Positions 43,112 through 53,200 of a stretch of DNA of 64,000 nt are shown one piece after another. How positions within the stretch are numbered: position 1 is the stretch's first letter; each line of letters begins with the position of its first letter. This stretch comes from Catenovulum sediminis (lineage in GTDB: Bacteria; Pseudomonadota; Gammaproteobacteria; Enterobacterales; Alteromonadaceae), in assembly GCF_007289895.1 (NCBI RefSeq), contig NZ_CP041660.1, forward strand, positions 930,001-994,000, in the 5' to 3' direction. Made by a program: the position numbers and the translations under genes. A model generated the notes under the pieces. The model was given only the letters and a program-made list of their open reading frames with translations. It did not search any database and was not told the DNA's origin.

Positions 43112-43175
43112 TTACCTTGACCGCGACTTGCCTTGTCCGTGACTTGCCTTGTCCGCTATTTACCTTGTCCGTAGT
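43112..43175. repeat. 16-bp tandem repeats at the araD 3' end
   Basis: Four 16-base units of the form TTGCCTTGTCCGTGAC (starts 43112, 43128, 43144, 43160). The last unit belongs to araD and encodes its C-terminal GQGK and stop; the other three lie downstream in the araD-araA spacer, so the end of the gene was copied in tandem. Confidence 0.88.
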
Positions 43176-43854
43176 ACGCATCTTTGCCGTTTTTACGTAA
43201 ATAATGCTTGTCGACCAAACCTTGTTTTAAATCCCTAATTGAAGGCGTTAAAGTTTTGGTGAGGTAAGCCATTTTGGCGATTTCTTCTAGTAATACTGCG
43301 TGATAGACAGATTTAGCGGCATCTTTACCCCAGGTAAAGGGCGCGTGTCCGGCGACAATAACCATTGGCGATTCAAGTGGTGAGCGATCTGCAAAACACT
43401 CAACAATTTGCGCGCCGGTTTCTTCTTCATAATCACCATTGATACGTTCATCACTCATCACGGCCGCACACGGAATTTCACCATAAACATAATCTGCCTG
43501 CGTTGTGCCGTAACATGGGATGGCAATTTGTGCCTGCGCCCATGCAGTTGCATAGGTAGAGTGTGTGTGTGTGACCCCGCCAATTTCTGACCAAGTACGG
43601 TACAAATAAGTATGGGTTTTAGTGTCTGAAGATGGATTCAGTTTGCCTTCAACACGCTGGTTTTCTAAATCAACTATCACAATATCTTCTGGCTTTAATA
43701 CCTCATACGCGACACCACTGGGTTTTATCGCAACAACCCCTGCTTTTCGGTCAATTTGAGAAACGTTGCCAAAGGTGTAAGTCACCAATTTACGCTTATC
43801 CAGCTCCATATTGGCCTCATATACTTCACGTTTAAGCTCTAAATATTGGCTCAT
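43156..43854 (-). CDS. araD: L-ribulose-5-phosphate 4-epimerase
   Basis: 232 residues, class II aldolase/epimerase family. Metal-binding HTHS is in GGVTHTHSTYATAWAQ, and later AGHAPFTWGKDAAKSVYHAVLLEEIA carries the second His pair. It converts L-ribulose-5-phosphate to D-xylulose-5-phosphate. The ATG overlaps the araB stop by four bases (ATGA), so the two are coupled. The C-terminus GQGK lies in a 16-bp tandem repeat that continues past the stop codon. Confidence 0.97.
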   Translation of the reverse strand: MSQYLELKREVYEANMELDKRKLVTYTFGNVSQIDRKAGVVAIKPSGVAYEVLKPEDIVIVDLENQRVEGKLNPSSDTKTHTYLYRTWSEIGGVTHTHSTYATAWAQAQIAIPCYGTTQADYVYGEIPCAAVMSDERINGDYEEETGAQIVECFADRSPLESPMVIVAGHAPFTWGKDAAKSVYHAVLLEEIAKMAYLTKTLTPSIRDLKQGLVDKHYLRKNGKDAYYGQGK

Positions 43855-45515
43855 GCTTGACCTCCATCTACGTAGGCAGCTAACGCCTGATATTGTTTGT
43901 ACAAGTTTTCGTATAGCGCAGCATTTTCGGCATTCGGCTGATAGGTTTTACAAACTGGTGATGCCATGACTTCCTGCGCGGCTGAAACACTGGGATAAAC
44001 ACCGGCAGCAACCGAGGCAAATATCGCCGCACCTAATGCGCAGCTTTGTTCACTTTCTAATACGTCGATTGGGCAGTTCCAAACGTCTGCACAGGTTTGC
44101 ATCACAAAATCAGACTTCTTCGAAATCCCACCTATCGTCACAACAGAGCTGATATCAACACCTTCTGCTTTGAATCTTTCGATAATGGCACGTGCCCCAA
44201 ATGCGGTTGCTTCAACCAATGAACGATAAATTTGCGGTGCTTGGCTGCCCATTTTCAAACCGGTAATGGCCATTGCGACTGTTTGATCTGCATCAGGTGT
44301 ACGGCGTCCGTTAACCCAATCTAAAGCGGTAATGCCAGTAGAGCCAATGGGCAGTTTTGCGGCTTCTTCACCTAGTTTAAACAGGGTTTTATCTTCTAAT
44401 TCTTGTGCCAATTGCGTTTTTTGTTCGGCGGTCAGTACATCTGAGGTTTCGATATTTTTAAGCGGCCAGTTAATCAGGTTTCTAAACCATGCATACAAAT
44501 CACCAAATGCAGATTGTCCGGCTTCCAGCCCTATCATGCCCGGCATAACAGACCCATCAACTTGCCCACAAATCCCTTTAATGCATTTGTCGCCAATGTC
44601 CTGCGCACTGGCGATTGCGATATCGCAGGTTGATGTCCCCATCACTTTTGTCAGTACACCTGGTTTAACATTCGCACCGACAGCCCCCATGTGACAATCG
44701 AATGCACTAAAAGTGACAACCGTACCTGCTGGCAAAGCCAGTTTTTCGGCCCATTCTGCGGTCAGTTTTCCGCAGACTTGATCGGCTGTGTAGGTTTGTG
44801 CCGGTAATCTATCGCGAATGCCATCTAATACCAGATCGACTGACGTGAAGAATGTGTTTGGCGGATATCCCCCCCAGCTTTCATGCCACATTTGTTTATG
44901 CCCTGCTGCGCAGCGACTGGCTCTGAAATCTTTAGGATGAGTCGTACCTGTAATCAGTGCTGACATCCAGTCACAATGTTCTACCCAAGTATATGCCGCA
45001 GCGCGAACAGCCTCATCTTGACGTAAAACATGTAATGCTTTCGCCCAAAACCACTCTGATGAATAAATACCACCTTCGTATTTAAGGTAATTTTCATCCG
45101 CTTTTTCAGCGGCTGCTGTAAACTCTTGCGCTTCTTTTATTGCTGTGTGATCTTTCCACAATACAAACATTGCATTTGGGTTTTCAGCAAATTCTGCTTT
45201 TAACGCTAAGGCTAAACCATTTTCATCGACTGCTACCGGTGTAGAGCCTGTGGTATCAAAACTAATGCCAACCACTTGCTCTGCAGCGCCGACTGGGGCG
45301 ACTTGCCACAAGCCTTGCACAACTGCTTGCAAACTTTCGATATAGTCTAATGGATGTTGACGGAACTGATCGTTTGCCGGTTGACAATACAAACCTTGTT
45401 TCCATCTGGGGTAATACACCACATTGGTTGCTACTTCCTTGCCGCTTTGGGTATCCACCAGCAATGCCCGGACTGAGTCTGAACCATAGTCCAAGCCTAA
45501 TGCATAAGACGTCAT
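43851..45515 (-). CDS. araB: ribulokinase
   Basis: 554 residues, FGGY carbohydrate kinase family. The N-terminal ATP-binding block GLDYGSDSVRALLVD, TWVEHCDWMSALITG with a substrate Asp, and the C-terminal VTIGGISKKSDFVMQTCADVW and EQSCALGAAIFA are the expected ribulokinase signatures. It phosphorylates L-ribulose in the cytoplasm. First gene of the operon; a TTGACA promoter lies about 80 bases upstream. No araC-type regulator is adjacent. Confidence 0.97.
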   Translation of the reverse strand: MTSYALGLDYGSDSVRALLVDTQSGKEVATNVVYYPRWKQGLYCQPANDQFRQHPLDYIESLQAVVQGLWQVAPVGAAEQVVGISFDTTGSTPVAVDENGLALALKAEFAENPNAMFVLWKDHTAIKEAQEFTAAAEKADENYLKYEGGIYSSEWFWAKALHVLRQDEAVRAAAYTWVEHCDWMSALITGTTHPKDFRASRCAAGHKQMWHESWGGYPPNTFFTSVDLVLDGIRDRLPAQTYTADQVCGKLTAEWAEKLALPAGTVVTFSAFDCHMGAVGANVKPGVLTKVMGTSTCDIAIASAQDIGDKCIKGICGQVDGSVMPGMIGLEAGQSAFGDLYAWFRNLINWPLKNIETSDVLTAEQKTQLAQELEDKTLFKLGEEAAKLPIGSTGITALDWVNGRRTPDADQTVAMAITGLKMGSQAPQIYRSLVEATAFGARAIIERFKAEGVDISSVVTIGGISKKSDFVMQTCADVWNCPIDVLESEQSCALGAAIFASVAAGVYPSVSAAQEVMASPVCKTYQPNAENAALYENLYKQYQALAAYVDGGQA

Positions 45516-45596
45516 AATTTCACCGTAACCTTTATCACTAAATAAGTTGGCTTAATTGGTTTTCGTTAATCCCCACCAATTAAATACTACCACTAT

Positions 45597-45624
45597 ATAG
45601 TAATACTAATGAATGATATGTCAA
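45597..45624 (-). promoter_or_regulatory. candidate promoter of the ara operon
   Basis: On the minus strand a perfect -35 TTGACA (45624-45619) and a -10 TACTAT (45602-45597) are 16 bases apart. The palindrome ACTATATAGT overlaps the -10 and could be an operator. Confidence 0.55.
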
Positions 45625-45968
45625 CGAGGTAAATATGAATTTTAAATAAGTTGAAGTGAACAATTATTTCATTCCTAGCGATTATTAAACCTAACCATAT
45701 GAAAAATATAAATATAAATTAAACTTAAAGTCTTACAGTTAAACCAACAAAAATAAAGCATTATAAAAATTAAATATTACTTTTAATTAACATGTAGGCC
45801 GAATACAAACCAGTGGCAAAGAAAAATTTAAAATGAAAACAAAGAAAGAGCAAAATAGCGAAGGCAAGGAAAGAAGAAGTACAAGAAGAAAAACAAAGAA
45901 GAAAGAGGAAAAGGAAATAAAGCTCGGTTAAATAGACGAAACCACAGTCGGGTTTCGCCCGTAAGAAT
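45625..45968. other. AT-rich region with a polypurine tract and weak hairpin
   Basis: Between araB and the DUF2059-type gene. An A/G-dominated tract (about 45815-45922) encodes a 33-codon Lys/Glu/Arg-rich frame at 45833-45934 without a ribosome site; not called a gene. A hairpin CGAAACC/GGTTTCG at 45937-45957 could terminate the 45969 gene, but the T-run is poor. Confidence 0.55.
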
Positions 45969-46805
45969 TTAGCCTGCTGTCGCGGCTTGTTCTTCTACAA
46001 TAATTTTACCTATATCGGCCGCCCAATCTGCCAATACAATTTGAAAGCCTTGATTAACACCTTGCATAGCTAATTTATTAAATTTAGCGGTTACAGGTTT
46101 GGCTAAGAATTTTTCATAAGAAGCCAGTTCACTATCTGCAATATCCTGATACGAATAAACAAAAGAAACTGTCACCATTTGCTCTATACTTTGTTTCATC
46201 TGCGGCGCCATCGCTTGCATTTGTGCTTCATACGGTGCTAGATCTAACGGTTGATTAGGCGCGACTACAAACATAATTGCACTATATACAGCAACACCCG
46301 ATTGCTCTTGAACGGCCATGGTAAATTGAGTTGCACCAACCAAGTCATCAATTCGTTTAGCAGTCTCAACGCGTTTAGTATGGCCGAGCAAAGTTTGCGC
46401 TTGTGACATCATTTCTTGATACCCTTGCATAGTCGATGCTTTTTCTTCGGCTTGCGCTATTTTTCGGCCCGTGTCAGATTGATACCAATCCATTAATTGA
46501 TTTATTTCAGCCTGTGTTAAAGAAGATTTAATACGCTCTTTAACCTTGCCCAGTACAACTTCAGGTGAAATTTTTTGCTGTGCGCTGCCTAAGATTAAAT
46601 CAACGGTTTTTTTAGGTATAGGTGCACCTTGCTGCACACCTTGCATAAAACCAGCTTGCACGGCTTGCGGGTATTGTGCTGCTTGTTTTGAGATACCGGA
46701 TGCATCTAATAGTTTTTCAATTGCTTCGTCACTAGGTTGTGCGATTGCCGAACAACAAAATGCAGTTAGTAGTAAAAAAGCAGATTTTAACGTGAGTGTT
46801 TTCAT
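45969..46805 (-). CDS. secreted DUF2059-type protein
   Basis: 278 residues from ATG 46805 (MKTLTLKSAFLLL), preferred over the ATG five codons upstream because the signal peptide then starts normally. The signal is cut near SAIAQ. A helical block follows: SLTQAEINQLMDWYQSDTGRKIAQAE at about 95-120 matches the DUF2059 core, and a second, similar block DIADSELASYEKFLAKPVTAKFN occurs near 220. Probably periplasmic. No enzyme motif is visible and its function is unknown. It is monocistronic; heptanucleotide repeats lie about 165 bases upstream. Confidence 0.8.
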   Translation of the reverse strand: MKTLTLKSAFLLLTAFCCSAIAQPSDEAIEKLLDASGISKQAAQYPQAVQAGFMQGVQQGAPIPKKTVDLILGSAQQKISPEVVLGKVKERIKSSLTQAEINQLMDWYQSDTGRKIAQAEEKASTMQGYQEMMSQAQTLLGHTKRVETAKRIDDLVGATQFTMAVQEQSGVAVYSAIMFVVAPNQPLDLAPYEAQMQAMAPQMKQSIEQMVTVSFVYSYQDIADSELASYEKFLAKPVTAKFNKLAMQGVNQGFQIVLADWAADIGKIIVEEQAATAG

Positions 46806-46970
46806 ATAGTTTGATTCCATTTCTAATTGAGTTGATTCACTAATTCCTTAGGTGTATTAATTGTTTGTATCGGTATTTCTGATTTGCCAGAGGTAAACTT
46901 TTACCGTACAAAATGATCTAACACATCTATTTAGCGCAGCCATTCTATTGAGAAAAATCGTTAATTTAAA

Positions 46971-47012
46971 GTTAAATATTAAATGTTAAATGTTAAATGT
47001 TAAATGTTAAAT
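46971..47012. repeat. GTTAAAT heptanucleotide array
   Basis: Six head-to-tail copies of GTTAAAT, the second being ATTAAAT. It lies in the gap between two minus-strand genes, 51 bases after the stop of the DUF6445 gene. Confidence 0.92.
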
Positions 47013-47062
47013 GTAGTATTTCTTAATATATGGTAATTTTCACGTCTAAGTTTAACGCTATT

Positions 47063-47779
47063 TTAGGGCGTATTAACAATAAAGGTATTGAGCGTTAAGC
47101 GTCCGGTTGTCGGATCGTCAGACAATAATGCCGGCTTTATCAGCCCCGAATGTAAAAGATTCCCCGGATAAACAACCGCTCGGTTAAACACCACATCTAC
47201 TTGGCCAATTTTTTGATACAAACTGTTTTGCTCGGCTAAATACCCTGGCTTTTCATGTAACCTTGCAGCCATTGCCTGCTGTTTAAGTTGTGTCGCATAG
47301 TTGTTCAACTGTGCTTTGTTAATACGCTCGTAACCTGTACTGTTATGACGAAAAAATGCAGTACCACCAAATGTTTCATCACATAAATAGTGGACAACGG
47401 CCAATTGATTGTCGTTGGCTGTATCAAAATGTGGCAACATTTGAATCGGTTTTAGTTTTTCGGGTTGGGTAGTTGTTAACGAATAGGCGCATAAATTACT
47501 TTGCCATAAGCCCGTATGCATCGTAAATACTTGATTTAATTGCTGTGCATATAAACTGCAAATTTCTTCTGCATATTGTTTTGGTCCGGGCATTCTAAGG
47601 CCCGGATAATAATCGCTGGGGGTTTGTTTAAACTGATTGTGTGCTATCACATCTTGTTTTAACTTAAGTGCGCAACGGGAAAAGTTATCAATCACTAAGA
47701 CTGGGGTTTTATGCTCACCTAAATACACAATTTCACTTTTTGCTTGTGTATTTAGGTATTGAGAGTCTAATTCACTCAT
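47063..47779 (-). CDS. DUF6445-family protein
   Basis: 238 residues from ATG 47779; a GTG one codon earlier is possible. The protein has PHFDTANDNQLAVVHYLCD, with His and Asp spaced as in 2-oxoglutarate/iron oxygenases, GGTAFFRHNSTG, and FNRAVVYPGNLLHSG with a later His, so a prolyl-hydroxylase-like fold is plausible. DUF6445 proteins regularly accompany SapC and flavin-halogenase genes; the function is unknown. Last gene of the halogenase-SapC-DUF6445 set, 13 bases after SapC. Confidence 0.82.
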   Translation of the reverse strand: MSELDSQYLNTQAKSEIVYLGEHKTPVLVIDNFSRCALKLKQDVIAHNQFKQTPSDYYPGLRMPGPKQYAEEICSLYAQQLNQVFTMHTGLWQSNLCAYSLTTTQPEKLKPIQMLPHFDTANDNQLAVVHYLCDETFGGTAFFRHNSTGYERINKAQLNNYATQLKQQAMAARLHEKPGYLAEQNSLYQKIGQVDVVFNRAVVYPGNLLHSGLIKPALLSDDPTTGRLTLNTFIVNTP

Positions 47780-47791
47780 CACAATTTCAAG

Positions 47792-48523
47792 TTACGTAAG
47801 CTGCTGATTTTTGCGATCGATTAACGCGTAAATTTGCGCCACAGAATGTGCTAAACAATAGGCTGGCCCTAAGTATCCTTTAGTTTGCAATTGTTTAAGT
47901 TGCTCTGCATCTAAGTCAGCGAGTTTATCTTGCGATATTGTATAAAGACCATTAATTTTCATTTGTTGCTGGTTTGCCAGCGTAATATCCAAACTGATGG
48001 CTTCAATCAAATCTAAGCGCTCTAAATGGGTTAAAAAATCTCGAGTGAGTGGTTCACCTTGCAATATTTCGCTGATAATGCTGCGGCTATTTTTAAAAAA
48101 TTCTGTTTCTTCACCTGCATCATCGAACAAAGCCTGACCTTCTGTTTGGCTAATTGCAGGACTGTTTTCATCAATGCACAATACAAATCTGGCTTTATCT
48201 GCTCCTTCCTCTTTCTCTTGTCCAACAAAAAAGGGTTGTCGCCTAACTTGCAAGGGTACATACACGGCATTCCATTTATCCGCTTGCCAAAACAAGTTCT
48301 CTCCTTGTGACAGACCTAACATTGCACTACACATAAACTGTCCCGTTTGACTATTTTTTGTGATCACAATGGGGTAGTGCACTGCCAGTTTGATAAACTC
48401 AGATAAGACAGCGGGTACTAAATGCAACTGACTGCCGTGCTGCTCAATTAACTCTGATTTTATTCGGATATCGCGATGATGTTCTGGATTTAATGCGACA
48501 ATATTGTTGTTTGTGCTGCTCAT
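47792..48523 (-). CDS. SapC-family protein
   Basis: 243 residues, paralogue of the protein at 21373-22077. Shared blocks are an N-terminal LVPAVLSEFIKLAVHYPIV, VPLQVRRQPFFVGQ, LFDDAGEETEF and INGLYTISQDKLADLDAEQL. No membrane segment or catalytic motif is evident. It lies between the halogenase and DUF6445 genes with short spacers (19 and 12 bases), so it is co-transcribed. In other bacteria this trio sits next to TonB receptors, as here. Confidence 0.88.
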   Translation of the reverse strand: MSSTNNNIVALNPEHHRDIRIKSELIEQHGSQLHLVPAVLSEFIKLAVHYPIVITKNSQTGQFMCSAMLGLSQGENLFWQADKWNAVYVPLQVRRQPFFVGQEKEEGADKARFVLCIDENSPAISQTEGQALFDDAGEETEFFKNSRSIISEILQGEPLTRDFLTHLERLDLIEAISLDITLANQQQMKINGLYTISQDKLADLDAEQLKQLQTKGYLGPAYCLAHSVAQIYALIDRKNQQLT

Positions 48524-48542
48524 AATGACCTTCTGTGTGCTG

Positions 48543-50102
48543 TTAAACTTTACTCAATCCAAATTCGCGGATTTTATTTAATAATTCTCTATTAGTAGGC
48601 AGACTTTTAACCAGTTGATGACTCATCTGTTGATTGCGTGCAAACCACTGCTGTGCTTGCTTTTCATCTTGATACAGATATGACTGTTGTGCAAAGTCTG
48701 TTTTAAAGCCCATTCCATATAAAACATATAAATAGCTGGCTGCAGGAAAGACTTCATTGTTGCTGCTAAAGTCAAAATCAGCGGGTGGTCGTTTTTGCCA
48801 AAGCTGTAATAGCTCCAACAAGCTATCCGGGATGCTGGTTTGGTCACAGTTATCGCGCCAAAATGCACTGTCGGTGCGCTGCGTCAGCATATAATGTAAC
48901 TTCAGAAAATCGATGATACGTGCCCAGCGGTATAAAAATGTTTCATTAAAACGCTTTGCAACAATTTCCATCTCCCGTCCTGAAAACGGTAACTGCTGTG
49001 CAATCATATTGGCTGAAAGCTCAACCAAAACCAAAGCAGAGGCCTCTAAAGGCTCTAAAAAGCCTGCGGATAATCCCACCGCAACACAGTTTTTATGCCA
49101 AAAATGGCTTCTATGTCCACTGCGGATATCAATTTTTCGATAATCAAAATTTTGTGCTATTGCTGGATTAAGCTGTTTTACATAAGCGTATAATTCATCT
49201 GCCGCGCTTTGTTCTGACGTATGCTTACTTGAATAAACATGTCCAACACCACGACGACTGGTTAAACCTATATCCCATATCCAGCCATTTTTTTGTGCTG
49301 TCGATATAGTATGCGAGCTGATATCTTCCTGCTCTGATGCGTAAGGCACATGTAAGGCTAAGGCTTTATCGATAAATAAAACATCACGCTTATCAACAAA
49401 AGGAACTTGATAATGCTGCCCTAATAACAATGAGGCGAAACCACTACAATCAACAAACAAATCACCGCTAATTTCACCATGATTTTGGCTGCTTAAACTG
49501 GCGATATTGCCATCAATGGTGTTGTTAACCTGCACAACATGGTCCACTATGTGCCGTACCTTTAGTTTTTCGACACAATGTTTTTTCAATAAGCTGGCGA
49601 ATTTACCCGCATCCAAATGGTAAGCGTAGTTGGCAATACTGGCGAATTCGGCTGTGGTAACATTTTTAGGTGCTCGGCCTTGTTCACACAGGGCTTCTTG
49701 AAAACACACTGCATTAGAGTATGAAATTTTATCTTGATATTGCATCTGCCAATACGGCGTCAGATCAAACTGGGTAAAACCCTGTGGTAACATCAAAGGA
49801 TGATAGTAAAAGTCATCTTCTGCCCCCGTTCGCCATTTGGCAAATTTTGCGCCCTGTTTAAAAGAGGCATCACATTCGCGCAGAAACTCAGTTTCACTAA
49901 TGCCAATCGCTTTTAAAGTATTGCGCATCGTTGGCCAAGTCCCTTCGCCCACCCCAACGGGCGGTACGTCACTCGATTCAATTAAACACACTTCAACCTT
50001 TGAAGTTTCTAATTGACATTTATGCTGCGCGGCAATTCGGGCTGCTGTTAACCAACCGGCTGTGCCTCCGCCTAATACCACCACTTTATTTTTACGGTTC
50101 AT
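48543..50102 (-). CDS. flavin-dependent tryptophan-halogenase family protein
   Basis: 519 residues. FAD-binding GGGTAGWLTAARIA at 11-24, VGVGEGTWPTM, the halogenase Lys in DASFKQGAKF near residue 80, and LEPLEASALV with the likely catalytic Glu are all present. The WxWxIP motif appears as WIWDIG: Pro is replaced by Gly. Family members use reduced flavin to make hypohalous acid, which the Lys delivers to an aromatic substrate; many members next to SapC and TonB receptors have no known substrate. No flavin reductase gene is in the set. It is downstream of the STN TonB receptor and starts about 100 bases after that gene's terminator. Confidence 0.9.
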   Translation of the reverse strand: MNRKNKVVVLGGGTAGWLTAARIAAQHKCQLETSKVEVCLIESSDVPPVGVGEGTWPTMRNTLKAIGISETEFLRECDASFKQGAKFAKWRTGAEDDFYYHPLMLPQGFTQFDLTPYWQMQYQDKISYSNAVCFQEALCEQGRAPKNVTTAEFASIANYAYHLDAGKFASLLKKHCVEKLKVRHIVDHVVQVNNTIDGNIASLSSQNHGEISGDLFVDCSGFASLLLGQHYQVPFVDKRDVLFIDKALALHVPYASEQEDISSHTISTAQKNGWIWDIGLTSRRGVGHVYSSKHTSEQSAADELYAYVKQLNPAIAQNFDYRKIDIRSGHRSHFWHKNCVAVGLSAGFLEPLEASALVLVELSANMIAQQLPFSGREMEIVAKRFNETFLYRWARIIDFLKLHYMLTQRTDSAFWRDNCDQTSIPDSLLELLQLWQKRPPADFDFSSNNEVFPAASYLYVLYGMGFKTDFAQQSYLYQDEKQAQQWFARNQQMSHQLVKSLPTNRELLNKIREFGLSKV

Positions 50103-50146
50103 AACTCGCTCAATATGAAAGTTCTCGTATCCGTCGACAATTAAAT

Positions 50147-50171
50147 AAGTGGGCTATTGAATAGCCCACTT
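50147..50171 (-). terminator. terminator of the STN TonB receptor gene
   Basis: A perfect 11-base-pair stem AAGTGGGCTAT/ATAGCCCACTT with a three-base loop, 35 bases after the receptor stop; the minus strand continues TATTTAATT. It may be only partial, letting the halogenase operon be read through. Confidence 0.75.
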
Positions 50172-50205
50172 CATTCATTAGGTGCCTGCTAATGAAATTG
50201 CTTAA

Positions 50206-53200
50206 TTAAAAGCTGGCTCGAACACCCACAGCGTATCGAGTTCCACTGTCTTCTGCTTCTAAGAATTGATTAGCATACTGACCATGCTTAGAAGTTGTTT
50301 CACCCGTTAAGTTAAGTGCTTCAAAGAAAACAGAGAAGTTTTCTGTTAGCTCTAAACTACCACTGGCATCCCACTGAGCGTAATCATCAACAAAGACAAC
50401 CCCGTCACCATTTAACTGTGTCAGGCTTTGTAAAAACTCACCCCGCTGATTGTAGGCAAATCTTAATTCAACAGGGCCTTTTTCATAGAAGCCGACGAAG
50501 TTCATAGAGTCACTTAAACCCGGCAGTGCAAATACTTCACCAACCAGTTTAGGATCTAGCTCTGCATCACTGTCTGCAATGGTTGCGTTAAACATGACAC
50601 CAAAACCCGTTTCACCAAAGGTGTGCTGGGCAGCAAATTCCCAACCAGTAACTTGCGCAGTTTCGCCGTTATTAGGGAAGGTGACTGAGAACTTAGCCGC
50701 TTCACCGGTAACCGGGTCGGTAATCTCATCACCTGCTGAATTAGTGAACACCTGATCGCGTTGTTGCGTCACAATAAAGTTAGATACATCTTTTAAGAAA
50801 AAGCCGGCGGATACGTAACTGGCCGAATCATAATAGTACTCTAACGATAAATCGATATTGTTTGATTTAAAAGGAACTAACTCAGGGTTACCACTGCTTG
50901 CTGTTAAGTCACCACCTGGGCGTGTTGTCCCAATCACAGTGACCGGTGCCATATCGGTTAACGTTGGACGCGTCATCGTTTGTGAGGTGGCAAAACGGGC
51001 AACCAAATCATCGGTAATATTTAAGCGCATACTGAGATTTGGTAGTAGTGCCAAATAATCAGTTTCTTTGGTTACACCGGTGGCTTGCCCAAAGTTTTTG
51101 TTAAACTCAGTTTGGTCAAGTATCGTCAGACTTTCTAACGGTTCAGTGGTACCTGTCACCGTGACATCGGTCGCTTCTAAACGCACACCTGTGGTTGCAG
51201 CAAACTCCATACCGGCAATTGTTGTTTCAAAATCTAACTCAACATAGCCAGATAAAGTATCTTCTTGCACAACAAAACTATTACCCCGTTTAACCGCATC
51301 AAAACTAATCGGATTACCTTGCGAAGCCGCATACGCTTCTAAATAAGCAAATTGTTCTTCACCATTGTGGCGCAACCATTTAGTTGGCATATCCTGCATA
51401 CCACTAAATTCACCTAAGAAATCATCACCTGCGTCAAACAACCATTGCGGCGCTTGTTCTTGTGGCTCATCAGGATAACCACAAAAGACACAGTGTACGC
51501 CTGTATCATTATCCCAACGGTTTTGCGTTTTTTCTTCTGTCGAATACTGCACACCAAACTTCAATTTGCGTAAACCATCTACACCTTCGTCCCATACACC
51601 GTCGATACGGAACTGATCGACTACATCTTCGACTTCCCAACCACGACGTAACATAACGTGTGCTCGGCTATTGGCAACGTCTTCGAAATTGGAAACACCG
51701 GATGGCGCGACTGGATCATTAGTTGGGTCACCATCGGCCAAACGTCCCTCTTCAGGGTTACTATAAATATTCGGATTCGCTGACTGGAAATTACTGGCGT
51801 ATGGTAGATCAAATTCTGTTAACTGAAAACGCACGCGGTTAGCATAACCAATAAGCGATAGCTGATCTTCACCGCCATTATTTGCCGCTCGTTCTGATTC
51901 TGAGTGGCTGTAATCAAACTTCATAATTAAAGAGTCAGATACCAACCACTCTGCATTTAAACCAAATGCCGAGGTACTGGTTAAACGGTCAAACTTCTTA
52001 GAGTGCATATCAGTCGCCAAACCGGTTTCCTGATACAAATCAGTGACAGTGCCATTCGAGTCAATTTGCACATCTTCTAAGTTTGAAGCGGTAAACCAGT
52101 GCCCATATGAAGTTGAGTCTGTTTTAACATCAAAGTCTGAATATAAATAATCAGCGGTAATTTCTAAATTATCAGACGGTGCGTATTGAAATACTAAGTT
52201 ACCACCCGTTCGCGTTCTTTCTTCAAAAACCACTTGGTGATCATAATTTCGTGGTGAAAAAATATTGCCCTCAAAACCAGCTCCACCATTGATTTGATCT
52301 TGCGGGATACCGGCGTTTTCAAGCCAACCATCAGTACGGGCGCGTTGTAATCGGGTATCGCGCTGTTGATGCGAAACCGCAACCATAATCCCCATGGTAT
52401 CGTCATTAAATGTGGTACTGACTAAACCTGATACCGACGGAGAGGTTTCTTCACTATTGTCATCGTACACACCTTTGACCGATGCAACCGCTTTAAAGCC
52501 GGGATTGTCAAAAGGTCTGGCTGTGGTGACATTAACCGTAGCGCCCACCCCACCAGACTGTAATGTCGCTTGCGAGGTTTTGTAGACTTCAATACCACTG
52601 ACTAATTCAGACGCCAAGGTATCAAAACTAAAAGCACGCGTTCGGTTTTCGGAAGCCATTTGGCGACCATTCACCAGTACAGTATTAAACTGCGGACCAA
52701 AACCACGCACGGTAATCAATTGGCCTTCACCACCCGAACGGTCAATAGAAACACCGGTAATCCGTTGTAGCGATTCAGCCAAATTAGTATCTGGGAATTT
52801 ACCCATATCTTCGGCTGAAATTGCATCGACTACGCCGCCTGATATACGTTTAGTTGCGACCGCACGTGATAAAGACCCGCGAATACCGCGTACCTGTATC
52901 GTTTCATCTATTTGTTGCTCTTGTGCTGAGTTTGCTTCTTCTGCTGTAACCTGTGGTGTCATCATAGTACCTAGAACCGCGGCGACCGCTCCAGCTACTT
53001 TGTTTTTATTATAAATTGCCATTTCGTTATCTTGCTCCGAACTTGAGTGTAATGAAATAACGAGCTGACCATGTTTATCAAATTGCCCTTTTAATCCAGT
53101 ACCTTGCAATAATAGTTTAATTGCCTGATCTGCTGAATAACGTCCCAACAAAGGGTTTGCCTGCTTGTCGTCTATCTGCTCCACCGGAAACAACAAAGTG

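Noticed and set aside
41534-45515. an araC-type regulator in the ara operon
   Set aside because: No such gene exists here; the only regulators in the window are LacI type at 31926 and the FecI/FecR pair.
45833-45934. 33-codon Lys/Glu/Arg-rich frame
   Set aside because: It is part of a polypurine tract; the composition alone explains the open frame.
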